Of a stretch of 64,000 nucleotides of DNA, positions 32,783-44,459 are shown piece after piece. Made by a program: the position numbers and the translations under genes. The stretch's first letter is position 1; each line of letters begins with the position of its first letter. The stretch is from Tenrec ecaudatus (lineage: Eukaryota; Chordata; Mammalia; Afrosoricida; Tenrecidae). The DNA is taken from NCBI RefSeq assembly GCF_050624435.1, contig NC_134534.1, positions 68,967,501 through 69,031,500 on the forward strand, in the 5' to 3' direction. Under the pieces are notes generated by a model. That model was not told where the DNA came from. It was given only the letters and a program-made list of their open reading frames with translations, and made no database searches.

Positions 32783-34828
32783 TGCATTAGGTTGGATTCT
32801 TTAGAAAAGCAAAACCGGTGATCTGATACATACATAATTTATAATATATATTTATTGTACAAGGGGCACCCCTTCCAAAAATAGGGAAAAGGCCCCATTG
32901 GGTGGAGCTTTCATAGCACACATTTTTCTCGCTAGGTGAGCATTGAGCAACTTGCTCTGAATTAGTGCACCAAGTGGCATTGCCTGGGAAGATTCTCTCT
33001 GGTTACAGTGAATTTTTTCATGAAAGTAGTTTCACTTGAACCTTGTTTTCTGTGATGGCTGACTTAAGAGAACAGCGTGAGCCTGTGAACCTTTGTTTCC
33101 TGCTCAGGAAAAATGCTGCAGAAACTGTTGTGATGTTGAACACAGCTTATAAGGACACTGCTACGGGAAAAACTCAAGACTAGTGTTTTTCTCCTTTCAA
33201 AAAAGGTGAAATGTCGATCATCCACAAACCTTGTTCTGGATATCTGTCAACTTCCCAGAGGAAAATGTTGACAAAATTCATGCATGTGTGCTCAAAGATT
33301 GAAAGACCATTGAAGAGATGGGGAAATTATCTGGACTGTTTTGGAGCTCGATTCAGCAAATTATAACAGAAGATTTGGGAAGATCTCTGTGAAATTTGTG
33401 CCCCAGGTTCTGATGGATCAGGAAAAAGAGGGTTGAATGGAAACATGCTGCTCTTTGAAAGAACAGCTCCGAAGTGACCCAGGTCCCCCGCCCAAGGTCA
33501 TTACTGGTGATAAGCTATGGTGCTATTTTTACCACCCCCAAAAGCAAACCTCAATCCAGTCAGTGGAAACGGTCATCCTCCCCTTGCCTTAAAACCCTTG
33601 TCAAGTGAAACCAATGATCAAGATTTGCTTATTTGTTGTTGTTAGTGGTGGCTTTTTATGAAGTGAGGGGGATAGTGATTTGGAGTTCATTCCACCAGGT
33701 CACACTGTTAATCAAACTTTTTAATCAGAGGTTCTGCAAAGATTGCATAACAACGTGGGACAAAAAAGGCCTGATTTGAGGCAGATGGGGGACTGTTTTT
33801 TGCCGCGACTACAATGCACCTGTTCACTTAGCCATCAGTGTGCCAGTTTTTGGCAAAACACAGCATGCCTCTTTTGCCCCATGCACTTACTCACCTGATC
33901 TCGCTCTGTGTGACTTGTTGTTTCCATGAATAAAGAGGAACATGAAAGGACAGCGATTTTACCACTTAGAAGAGGCGAAGTAAAAAACGAGGGGGGGGGG
34001 TGTTGTCAGTCATCCAAACAGATGAGTTTGAAAAATGTTTCCAAGAATGGAATCACAGATTTGACAAATTATTAAGTGTAATGGAGAGTACTTTGAAGAT
34101 AAGGTTGTTTTATAAAAAGATTTAAATACACAACTTTGAAAAAATCAAGTATTTTTGGTATCCCGCATATACAATCACATATAATGGATAAAAAAGTATA
34201 AAGAAGTTGATATCAAGAAAATGACCCTCACTATAAATGGTAAAGTTCAGTCTAGTTCAATTCTGTGGGTCAGATGGTAAGCTAAAAGCATCTCCTAACT
34301 TGTATAGCTGCAGGTGCTGATCAACCAGGCATCAGGAAAACAAACGAGGAAGCAGGAAGATGAAGCAGGAAGGCTGGTGGATGCAGAGGCAGATGAATTC
34401 AGGGTCAGCAAGTTGGGATTGTGGCTGCAGAGTCCAATGAATTCAACGTCTGCAGGTAAATTCAGATGGCAGGCTGCTAATAGCTTCCTGGGTTGCAGGC
34501 ATTACGGCAGGCCATTGGCTCATGTCTAAAGAACTGGAGGTTGATGAACCAGATGAAGGATCCAGATCTAGCAAGAATCAAACTAGCTTACACACAGTTT
34601 CAGCTTATATAGGAAGTAGGGCATGGGCCAAGGAATCTTCTAATTGCATCAGGGCTGTGACCTGAGTAAGCAGGCTCCACTCCACCCGAATCTTCCCACA
34701 ACTGCTTGGCTGCTTACAGCAGATCCCATCATTGAGTTGATTATTGCTATCTTAGGCCACATCATGGAGGGTTACTGGAAAGCTACAGAGAATCCAGGCC
34801 CAGTCAAATTGACACAAAACCTATGATA
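32783..34828 (-). mobile_element. LTR, minus, interrupted by a mariner
   Basis: The left piece TGCATTAGGTTGGATTCTTTAG matches the inverted LTR 3' end of copy C. After the mariner, CTTGTATAGCTGCAGGTGCTG and CCAGTCAAATTGACACAAAAC complete the element. Flanking TCTCC and CCTCC may be a 5-bp duplication. Confidence 0.5.
32860..34167 (+). mobile_element. Mariner DNA transposon, about 1.3 kb, inactive
   Basis: It is flanked by TA (32858-32859, 34168-34169) and its length is normal for mariner. Left end CAAGGGGCACCCCTTCCAAA and the complement of the right end TGCGGGATACCAAAAATA are weak inverted repeats. The transposase relic starts at 33055 (MADLREQR) and includes LEFIPPGHTVNQTF. Stops, shifts and a G11 run (about 33991) break it. 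Same broad family as mariners in other mammals. Confidence 0.8.
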
Positions 34829-35470
34829 CCTCCCCTTCCTTACCAGCCTTCCTTTTATTTTTCAACAGCCAAAATTTTATTCCATACTTATGTCTAAACT
34901 AATTATTGCCAGAGAGAATGAGACTACAATGATTTATTAAGATGAAACCAATCAGGATTTCTTTCTATATCTGGTCATGGGTATTCCCTTTGTTTATCTT
35001 TCTTGGCTCTCAAGAATCCCTAGCCCTGCTTCCTTGTCCTCTAGCTAGAAAGCTGGGGTTATGATATTTTCACTGTAACATCTAGTTCCTGGACCAACAC
35101 ATACAGGGTAATTTATTTATTTCATCTTAAGCTTTCGATTGTGAGCTAGGCGATGGTCTACAGGTTAGTTTTACATTCAACAGTTCATACACATTTTGTT
35201 TCAACTCATCCACTGCAGTCCCCTCGATGGACCATAATCTATCTCCTATGTTTCTTATTTTCATCGTTTCTTCTCTCCTCTCTGAATTTTGCCCTTGGAT
35301 AAATGCTACTCTTTGGAACTTAAATGGTCAGTTGATTTACAAGGAGTGAGTTCCGAAGGGTGACCAAGAGCCTCGGGGCTTCCCCTAGTTTCCATCCTAC
35401 CCAGTAAGCCTGGTCGCTTTTGTGATTTTGGAATTTGTTTCACATTTCTGATCTACTCTACCCAGAGCCT
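34829..35470. other. Unassigned AT-rich sequence
   Basis: No repeat or gene recognised. Confidence 0.35.
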
Positions 35471-35474
35471 CCCT

Positions 35475-36850
35475 CTTTAATAAATCATTTTATTGGGGGC
35501 GCTCACAGATCTTACAGCAATTCACACCAGCACATTTGTACAGATGTTGCCTTCATCATTTTCAAAACATTTTTTTTGTGCTGGAGACCTTGGTATCAGC
35601 TCTTCTTTTTTCTCTCCCTCCCCCAACCCTCCCCTATGAACCCTTGGTAAATTATAAATTGTTATTATTTTAATATCTTATACCATCAAGCTGTCTCCCA
35701 TCACCCATGCTTCTGTTGTTCATCAGCTCCCCACCCCCAGGGGGCAGTTTATACATTGATAATTGCAATCAGTTTTTCCTTTCTCTCGCTTCTCCCCCCA
35801 CCTTCCACCTACCTTCATGGTATTACTGCTCCCATTACTGTTCCTGAGGAGTTCATCTGTCCTGGATTCCATGTGTCCAGAGCTCTTATCTATACCAGTG
35901 TACATGCTCCAGTTTAACCAGATTTGTACAGTACAACTTGGGTTATGATAGTGGGTTGGGGATGGGGGTGAGGAAGTATTAAAAAACTAGAGGAATGTGT
36001 GTTTCATTGGTGCTATATTGCACCCTGGCTGACCTGTCCCTTCCTTGTAACCCTTCTGGGTGGATGTTCAATTGTCTACAGATGGGCTTTGGGTCTCCAC
36101 TCTGGTTCCCCCCTCATTTGTGTCAATGTGATAATTTGTTTTGGGTCCTCTGATGCCTGATACCTTATCCTGTTGACACCTTGTGATCACACAGGCTGGT
36201 GTGTTTCTTCCATGTGGGATTTGTTGCTTCCCTGCTAGATGGCCACTTGTTTAATTTCAAGCCTTTCAGACCCCAGATGGTATATCTTTTAATAGCCAGA
36301 CATCATCAGCTTTCTTTACATTTGCTTATGGATCCATTTTGTCTTCAGTCATCGTGTCGGGAAGGTGAGCATCATAGAATGCTAGGTTATTAGAACAAAG
36401 CATTCCTGTGTTGAGGGAGTACTTGAGTAGAAGTCCAGTGTCAATCTTCTACCTTAATACTTAACATATAAATACATTTATATAGACCTATATCCCTTCA
36501 TTATATAGAAATATATTTACATATGTCCTCTATAAATGCCTCTTGCCTCTATTTCCTTTTACTTTCCTCCTGTCCCACTACCATGTTCAACCTGCATTCA
36601 GCTCTTATTAGCTCATCTCAGCTACATTGCACCTGATCAGACTCCACCAGGAACTCTCTTGGCCATCAATTGTTCCCTTGTACCTGGATTTGTTGGCTCC
36701 TCCCTCCCTTTCCCCTACTCACCCCTCTCCCATTTCCCCCAGGAACTGTTTTCTCCTCAGGATTGTTTATCCTGCCTATCTTATAAAGATAGCTATGAAA
36801 AGAGGAGGGGGAAAAGCCTACAAATAGTTCCAGGTCTCCCAGGGCCTTCT
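35475..36850 (-). mobile_element. Older afrotherian L1 3'-end copy, minus
   Basis: From AATAAATCATTTTATTGGGGG through GCTTTGGGTCTCCACTCTGG, CTTCAAGCC-type text and CCCTGGCTGACCTGTCCC. More diverged than the other copies; extends nearly as far 5' as the two long copies. Confidence 0.75.
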
Positions 36851-36851
36851 T

Positions 36852-36952
36852 TTTTTTTTTTTAAACATTTTATTAGGGGCTCATACAACTCTTATCACAA
36901 TCCATACATATACATACATCAATTGAATAAAGCACATCTGTACATTCTTTGT
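36852..36952 (-). mobile_element. Very short young L1 3'-end insertion, minus, with 14-bp TSD
   Basis: CCCAGGGCCTTCTT occurs at 36838-36851 and 36953-36966. A T12 run then ATTTTATTAGGGGCTCATAC; only about 100 bases were copied. Confidence 0.9.
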
Positions 36953-36966
36953 CCCAGGGCCTTCTT

Positions 36967-37300
36967 AAGTGATCCTTTTCAGTACAGTTGTTGGTGGTAG
37001 CTTGGCACCATCTAGTTCATCTGGTCTCAAAAGCCTTTCCATTTTCATTACTCTTTTTCCCCTAGGCAGGGAGAGACCCATAGTTTACACAATAGATGCT
37101 GCTCACAAGGTTTTATGACCCAAGTTGCTATGCAACACACTAAGATGTAGAACAATGTCTCTATGAACTATGCCTAGTGACATTGGTGCCCCAGTAGGCC
37201 CAAAGACCCATCCCCTCGGGGCGTTTGGCTATGTCTAAGAAGATTTAATCACTTTGTCCCCTGTGTGTTCTATCATATTCACGGATATATTTTCAGCAAT
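36967..37300 (-). mobile_element. Old afrotherian L1 3'UTR fragment, minus
   Basis: TAGCTTGGCACCATCTAGTTC and CACTAAGATGTAGAACAATG match older elephant-type L1 3'UTR text from memory. Confidence 0.45.
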
Positions 37301-38626
37301 GGTAAGTACACATCGACAGATATTCTGTTAAATTCCTACCAAGTCTTTGAAGTTCCCTCATATAGTTGATCCTTCAACAGCATTTACACACCGAGCGTAT
37401 TTTCCCTGCTTTATGAGGTGAGTTCAAGTGTTGTGAGTGTGATGCTCGTCATCCTCACTTGACCAGTTCATGGACAGGTACTGGAGAGACCAGGACTTTA
37501 AAGTGATAGTTACAAAACTTTAGGCTCAGTGTCATGGCAGGAGGAAAGCCAAACCAAACCAGTATGTGACTTAAGTCTGCACAATTGAAATCCGTGGTGT
37601 TCTATGGTCAATGATAGATCATACGCAGATTTGTTGTTGTTGTTGTTCACTGTACACTATCCCGCTGCTACCATCTCCCCACGCCGCCAAATAAATAACG
37701 AAAACCAGTGGCCTTCTGATTAATTGACCACCTTCCTTTATTTGGGATTCCATATGCCTATTTCCCATGATTTCGCCACTCCTTGCCACCTAAATAGTCT
37801 TTTCATTAAGTTTCGCTCAGCTGGCCCATTTTGACGGGGCTGACAGCTGTTCTCATGAGGAGGCTGACTGAGAGCAGCCTCTGCCTTATTTCTCAGTGCG
37901 GTTATTTTCAGATGGTGAGCGGCAATCAGAATGGTGTAATCCACACAGACGGGTGTTTGGCACATGGAGCGCACACTCACTCAAGTGCATTTGGCTTGGA
38001 AAAAAGAGTTGTGTGGGCAGAGATAAAAGAATTTCAGACTGCGTGGTGGAGCTATTTTCCCCCTGGGCCGCTCCAACTCAGATGCATACACCTGAGGATA
38101 AGACTGGCATCAGATAAAGGCACTTCTTAAACTTTTCGACAAAAGTAGCCTGGCTAAAGGGAGTGGCTACATGCCCCAGGGAGTCTAGGATGCTGGGTAG
38201 CCCTAAGTAACCTTAAGCAAAAACCACATTTCTTAAAAAGGGCCTTTCTATTTACTTATTTACTTTGAACAGTCATGAAGAACCCAAGAATTTATTTTGC
38301 ATTTGGAGTGCAGGGGATTCAGAAGGATTTAAATTTCTTTTTGAAAGGGCTTTTAGGGGTATTTTTATTTTAAAAAGGGTCCTGCAATCATTAGAAAACA
38401 TATCACCTGTTCTTTTTCCTCCACAATGTGCTTGATTTTCATATTGCATCTCAATTTCCTTTCTCTTTCATAGAATGCCTATTTGTCATATTATTTCCCA
38501 ATTTAATACAGATGATTTTCCAAGGAGATGCCCATGTTTTTCTTGGCCCAGCACTCCTGGGACATGCAGCACCAGTTTGAGAAGGTTGAAGTTAAGTGAA
38601 CCATATGATTTCAACAATGTTACAAA
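37301..38626. other. Unassigned; candidate conserved block at 37735-38130
   Basis: No repeat or gene recognised apart from a (TTG)n run near 37630. The 37735-38130 part is balanced in composition, CpG-containing and repeat-free, with E-box (CAGCTG) and GATA-like motifs. Confidence 0.3.
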
Positions 38627-38690
38627 ACAGGTGCCGTCGGAGTCCGTTCTGACTCCTGGTGACCTCATAGGTTCCAGAGTAGATCTGGGT
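38627..38690 (-). mobile_element. AfroSINE/RTE tail fragment, minus
   Basis: CAGGTGCCGTCGGAGTCCGTTCTGACTC is the inverted tail shared by RTE and SINE; only about 60 bases remain. Confidence 0.5.
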
Positions 38691-38694
38691 TCCA

Positions 38695-39045
38695 TTGGCA
38701 TTTCTTTCTTAGAATTTATTGTGTTGTTGAGAATATACACAGTAGAATATATACCAAACATGACAATTTCTAAATGTGTCATTAAGTGACCTTGCTTATA
38801 TTCTTCAAGGTGCACACTCTCACTCCCATTTGCTGAGTTGTTCCTCCTTCATTAACATAAGTTAAGCTGCTTATCTAATCTTTCTAGTTGTTGTTGTCAA
38901 TTTGATAAATCTCATTCAGTCTTCAGGGCTCCAGAAACTGTGGATACCATGAGAATGTGAATTTCTGTTCCGCAGTTTCCCCCTTTTGATCTGGATTCTT
39001 ACATCGTATCTTTGATCACGGTGTTGCCATTCAATAGCTGTAGTC
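38695..39045 (-). mobile_element. Old afrotherian L1 3'UTR, minus
   Basis: GAATATACACAGTAGAATATA, CATTAACATAAGTTAAGCTGC and CCCCCTTTTGATCTGGATTC follow an L1 3'UTR I associate with elephant. Confidence 0.55.
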
Positions 39046-39049
39046 AGAC

Positions 39050-39450
39050 AGTATGCGGTTCTACTGGGCTTTGGAAAAGGCGGGGGGAGTTGATAGAAGC
39101 AGTTAGAATATTGACTTTACGACTTATTAGCAGAAGGAACAAATCTGTGTTGGAAGAAGAACAGCAAGAATGCCCTTTGAACACAAGGATGGCCAACTTC
39201 ATCTCATGTACTTTGGATATGTTATTAGGAGGGACTAGTGCGTGGAGAAGGACAACATGTTTGGTAAATTAAAGGGTCATAACAAAAGGTGAAGACTTTC
39301 AATTAGATGGGTTGACTAATTGTAGTGACTGTAACAATGGGCTCAAATACAGTAAAACTGAGTATGGCCCAGTACCTGGCAGTGGTTTGTTCTGTTGCAT
39401 GAGTCTGTTCAATAGGGTTTCTGTGAATCAGAAAGGACACAATGCCACTT
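39050..39450 (+). mobile_element. AfroRTE 3' region, plus
   Basis: GAACAAATCTGTGTTGGAAG, CTCATGTACTTTGGATATG and TGGAGAAGGACAACATGTTTG are RTE C-terminal text. Confidence 0.8.
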
Positions 39451-39494
39451 AATAAAAGCAATCTTTGTGTGAGTGGACTGTTAGATATTTTTCC

Positions 39495-39566
39495 TCCTGG
39501 GTAGCCCACTGGTGGGTTTGAACGGTCAACCTTTCAGCTAGTAGTTGAGTACTTATCCGTTACACC

Positions 39567-39568
<2 letters not shown>
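39495..39568 (-). mobile_element. AfroSINE 5' fragment, minus
   Basis: GGTGGGTTTGAACGGTCAACC and AGTACTTATCCGTTACACC are complements of the SINE head; a CA run follows directly. Confidence 0.6.

Positions 39569-39602
<34 letters not shown>
39569..39602. repeat. (AC)n microsatellite
   Basis: About 16 dinucleotide units at the 5' edge of a SINE. Confidence 0.95.
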
Positions 39603-39603
<1 letters not shown>

Positions 39604-39611
39604 TATATATG

Positions 39612-39680
39612 ATGAGGCTACAAGAAGTTAATGGATAAATGGAATGGAAAGATAATGAAATATTTCCACAACTTGGTGGT
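39612..39680. mobile_element. Palindromic mini-transposon (MITE-like), diverged
   Basis: CAAGAAGTTAATGGATAAATGG and AATATTTCCACAACTTGGTGG resemble the two arms of the 24401 element. Confidence 0.35.
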
Positions 39681-39699
39681 GAAAAAACTGATTTGGGCA

Positions 39700-40330
39700 C
39701 AGGCTTGTGAATTTTTTTGCTAAATAACTCTGAAGATCCTTTCCAAGACATCTTATTTCACGTCATAAAATGATAGAGGTCCAAGTCCTTGCCTTCCCTC
39801 ATTTATCTGAACTGGGGTCATGCTTCCATTGTTCTTTATCTTTGGCCTGCATATTCTACTTGAAGCCAGAATGATCTTCCTGCTTATTGTCGCTTTTCCG
39901 TTCCAATTCCTCCGACCCTTTCTGCAAAATCAGTCTTCACTAAATCCTGCTTGATCCCGTCACTGCTCAGTTTGAAAGCCTTTGAGGGCTTGCCGTTGCC
40001 TACAGAACAGTTCAAAATTTGTAGTGCTCCACAACCAGATTTCCTATCCATTTCCCCTTTCACAAGCCCAACTCTTTAACCACTCAACCATCTTATTAAC
40101 GCCCAGCAGAAAAGGTTTGTTGTTGTTTTTTCTCCCTCTTCAGTGTAATGCTCCTCCTCAGGCGACCAAGAGCCCCCCCCCCCCATCACTTGATCACTCT
40201 GTTTACTTTCTAAAGGCCAACGCAAACCGTCCTCATCCACACAGGGTTTCTCCCCATGGGTTTTGCACAGAACAGGGAGTCATGATTTGGGGCCATAAGT
40301 TGCAGGATGCTCATAAGACTTTTCTTTGCA
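39700..40330. other. Unassigned sequence
   Basis: No repeat or gene recognised; a C run lies near 40173. Confidence 0.3.
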
Positions 40331-40334
40331 ACAT

Positions 40335-40416
40335 AAGTACAAATGTGCTTGATGCAACAGATGTATGGATCGTGATAAGAGCTGTAAGAGCCCCCAATAA
40401 AATGATTTTAAAAAAA
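40335..40416 (+). mobile_element. Short L1 3'-end copy, plus
   Basis: GTACAAATGTGCTTGATGC to GAGCCCCCAATAAAATGATTT with A8. Confidence 0.75.
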
Positions 40417-40424
40417 ACTGCCAT

Positions 40425-41730
40425 TAAAAATAATTTTATTGGTGGCTCGTATAATTCTTATTACAATCTATCCATCCATCCATCCATCCATCCATCCATC
40501 CATCCATCCATCCATCCATCCATCCGTGTCAAGCACATTTGTACATTTGTTGCCATCATCATTCTCAAAGCATTTGCTTTCTACTTGAGCCCTTGCTATC
40601 AGCTCATTTTTCCCTCTCCCTCCCCTCTCCCTCATGAACCCTTGATAATTTATAAATTATTGTTGTTTTGTCATACCTTACACTGTCCGACGTCTCCCTA
40701 CACCCACTTTTCTGTTGCCCGTCCCCCAGGGAGGAGGTTATATGTAGATCCTTGCTCCCCCACCTTCCTTTCACCCTCCCAGTATCGTCACTCTTACCAC
40801 TGGAACTGAGAGGTTCATCTGTCCTGGATTCCTGTTTCCAGTTCCTATCTGTACCAGTGTACATCCTCTGTTCTAGCTAGATTTGTAAGGTAGAATTGGG
40901 ATCATGATAGTGGGGTTGGGGGGGTTGGGAGGGAAGTATTCAAGAACTAGAGGAAAGTTGTATGTTTCATTGTTTCTACACTGCAACCTGATTGGGTGTC
41001 CAGTTGCCTACAGATGGACTTTGGGTCTCCACTCTGCACTAACTCTCATTTACAATGATATGATTTTTTTGTTCTTTGATACCTGATCCCTTCGAAACTT
41101 CCTGGTCACACAGGCTGGTGTGCTTCTTCCATGTGGGCTTTGAGGCTTCTGAGCTAGATGGCTGCTTGTTTATCTGGAAGCCTTTAAGACCCCAGATGCT
41201 CTGTTTTTTGTTAGCCGGGCACCATCAGCTTTCTTCACCTCATTTGCTTATGCACACATTTGTCTTCAGAGATTGTGTCGGGAAGGTGTACATCATGGAA
41301 TGCCAATTTAATAGAACAAAGTGTTCTTGCATTGAGTAAGTACTTGAGTCCAATGTCTATCTGCTGCCTTAATACTAAACCTATAAATATATGCATGCAG
41401 ATCTATTCCCCCACCATCCTATATAAATGTATTTATATATGTACATGCCTATATTTAGACCTTTATAAATACCCTTTGCCTCCTAGTTCTTTCCTCTATT
41501 TCCTTTTACTTTCCTCTTGTCCCACTATCATGCTCAGTCTTCATTTGGGTTTCAGTAATTTCTCTCGGTTACATTGCCCTTACCAAGCCTCTCACACCCT
41601 CCTTGCCATTAATTTTGGATCACTTGTTGCTCCCTTGTCCCTGAGTTGGTCAACACCATCTCCTTATGCCCACCTCCCCTCTCCCATGTCCACTTGGAAC
41701 CATCAGTCCTGTTGTTTTCTCCTCCAAGAC
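40425..41730 (-). mobile_element. Afrotherian L1 3'-end copy, minus, long
   Basis: Starts AAAAATAATTTTATTGGTGGC and reaches TCCTGTTGTTTTCTCCTCCAAG. Head-to-head with the preceding plus copy, tail to tail. It contains a (CATC)n expansion at 40468-40525 in the same internal position as other copies' ATACATAC. Confidence 0.85.
40468..40525. repeat. (CATC)n microsatellite inside an L1 copy
   Basis: About 14 units, grown from the TCCATACATACATCCAT-type segment of the element. Confidence 0.95.
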
Positions 41731-41745
41731 AGTGTCTTGATCAGG

Positions 41746-42540
41746 GAACTAATATGAGTTTTTAAATTGCTTTAATGATTTTGGTCATTTTACCTCTTTG
41801 TTAGATATGTGAATATTGTCCTTGACGTGTCTTTGAAAACATTCCTACTCCTAAGACTAGTAAAAAGTCTTCAAGATTTTACCAACAATAGGAAAAGAGA
41901 AGGAATGAAGAAAACTTTAGGATTTAGTAAAGAGTTCTTTCCAGGTGACTATGTATTAAGAACAGGATGTTTTAAAAGATGGGCAGCTCTGAGCTATGAT
42001 CATTTTCTACAGTGTGCCAATTTTCCCTATTTTAAAAATTAGAGCAATTCTATTACGTGGTGTCTGTGATTCAAGGGTTGAGATTTTCTCCTTTCTGTTG
42101 CAAGCCTGGCTTTTAGGGAAGGAGGCCAGGTATTTCTTCCCATCACGACCAACAGGCTATTTCTGTTTTCTGTTTATGGTCACCCTGACCTATGAAAAGA
42201 AGCCACTGCCAATGTCACAGTCACACTGGTCACCTGTGACTTTTATTATTCTTTTTAATCATAGTTTATAACCTCTATTTTACAAATGAAGAAATTAATA
42301 AACAAAACATGTCAGTAAATTGATCTTTGCCATGTGATTAGATGATAAACAGAACTTAAACTTGGCCTTTGGGTTTTAAATCTTGTGCTCGGTCTATATA
42401 TTGGAGACTTTTTAACATGAGACTAGTTAAAATATGTGTGATGATACTTTGCATTTTGGGAGTAATGTTTTTCCTATTACATTATACTTGCTAGTCTGTT
42501 TCTATCATAGTAGAAACTCAAGATCTCTTTTTTAATAAAC
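41746..42540. other. Unassigned sequence
   Basis: No repeat or gene recognised. Confidence 0.35.
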
Positions 42541-44130
42541 AATGCAATTTTCCCCTCCACCTCTCCTTTCCCCTCTTTATTTCCCACCTTCCTCTGACCT
42601 CCCCCAAACATTCAAAGTCTGACACTTTTGGTGCTTTTTCTTGTACTTTTAAAAACAAGAGTGGTCATGTATAACAGTTGTCCCTATGATATTAGTCTTC
42701 CAAATTTGCCAATGGCCTGAGGTGTTGCCAGCTTCGCCATTGTTTTTGACAGATGTGTAATATTCCATACTGTGTATGTACCAACGTTTATTTACGTAGC
42801 TTTTCCTCTACAGACAGATTTTGGTTGTTACCATCTTTTTGCTATTAGCCTTTTATGCAATATACCCTTACCCCAATTTTCCCCAAGTTAGGGTTCCCCT
42901 TTTACTCTTTTGATGAAGTATTTTGATGTACTTAAATATATTTTAGGAGGTGCCAGTATGCTATTTCGTATTTTGTAGTTTGAATTTCTGTCCCCTATTA
43001 TGTTTGTGGTGTGTTTTATGCCTTGTGTTATTGCCCATACGTTTGTCCCCATTTTTCACTGATAAGCTTTATAGTTAAATTTTAATTCATTTAGACGTTT
43101 TTGCAGATGGTGGGAGGTATGAATCCTGTTTTTTTCTTTTTGCAGATGGAGTTCCAATTTTCCCAGCACTATTTTTGGAAGAGATGATCTCTTCCCCACT
43201 TACTTGTTTAAGTCCTTTATGAAACATCAGGTGTCTCTAGGTGCTTGATTTTATTTCTGACTTCTCTATTCTGAACAATCCCTCTACCTACCTATAGTTG
43301 TACCAATACCAAGCTGTTCTGATTACCATGGTTGTGTAATAAGTGTTCAAGTTAGGAAATGAGAAGCCTTTTTCTTTTCTTTTTTTAGTTGTGTTTTGCT
43401 TATCCCGGGTGTGTCTTTTATTTCCATATAAATTTGGTAACTAGTTTATCACTTTGTTTGAAGGATAATGATGGGATTTGGGTAGGAATTGCATTTATAG
43501 ACTGCTTTTGGTAGTATTGATATTTCACTATATTAAGTTGTCTTACCCATGAACATGGAATGTTCTTCCATTATATTACCGGTAAGTCTCTTTTGGCTTC
43601 TGGTAGGAATGTTTGTAGTCTTCTTTGAATAAGTTTTCTGTTTCTCTCACATGCTTTATTCCCAAGCATTCCATCTTTTGGCTGGCTACTGTAAATGGCA
43701 TTGTTTTGAGAATTTTCTTTTCACAGTTCTCTCTCTTTCTTACACAGAAGCATGCTATTGATATTTGTATGTTGGTTTTATAACCTGACACATGGCCAAT
43801 TTTTTCAAAAAAATTCCAAGTATTTCCTTATTGAAATTTTAGAGTTTTCTCTATATGAAATCATACAGTCTGTAAACAGTTTTACGTTTCCTTTGTCAAT
43901 TTGGATGATTTTGATTTCTTTGTGATACCTGATAGATTTCTGGCTACACTTCTAGGACTATATTAATTGAGCATGAGGATAAAAGGCATCCGTGTCTGGT
44001 TTCTGTTCAGAGGGGAATGCTTTCCTTTTTTCTCCATTAAGTGAAATGCTGGTGGTTGGTTTTGTACATATGGCCTTTATTATGTTGATGTATTTTCCTT
44101 TTATCTCTATTTTATTGAGTCGAAGAGGCT
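42541..44130 (-). mobile_element. Old L1M LINE, minus, 3'UTR and part of ORF2
   Basis: GTAATATTCCATACTGTGTATG, CCAATTTTCCCAGCACTATT, CATGAACATGGAATGTTCTTCC and TTGTAATTTTCTTTT-type text are antisense of L1 3' sequences in order. About 1.6 kb, with many stops. Confidence 0.8.
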
Positions 44131-44458
44131 ATTTCTCAGAGTTAGGGTGGGATACTGGGGATGAGCATTCATGGGGAATGGGCTTAAAGTCAAGCTTGAT
44201 GCTTGAGAGTCTCCATGGTCACTCCATGTGTGTCAGAGGAGAATCATGCCCCATAGGGGAACCACAGGCGTGACTCCCGGTTTGGCAGCTCTGTAAACGT
44301 ACCAGAATCTGGTCATTGGAGGTCTACAATGGAACATCTGGTCACTGGAGCTCTCCGAAACCATAGGGAGGGCTGTCTGACCTGAGAGTCCCTCCTGTGG
44401 GATCATTCTGGACGCATCCCAGGACCTCTCTGGCAGCAGGCTGAGAATACCAGGACAA
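44131..44458. other. Unassigned sequence
   Basis: No repeat recognised; the segment ends where RTE text begins. Confidence 0.3.
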
Positions 44459-44459
44459 T

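Noticed and set aside
34314-34529. Plus-strand 71-codon frame after the mariner
   Set aside because: It lies within the interrupted LTR and shows no protein similarity I can recognise.
39982-40809. 275-codon plus frame
   Set aside because: It runs through an L1 tail, a (CATC)n microsatellite and the antisense of another L1 copy.
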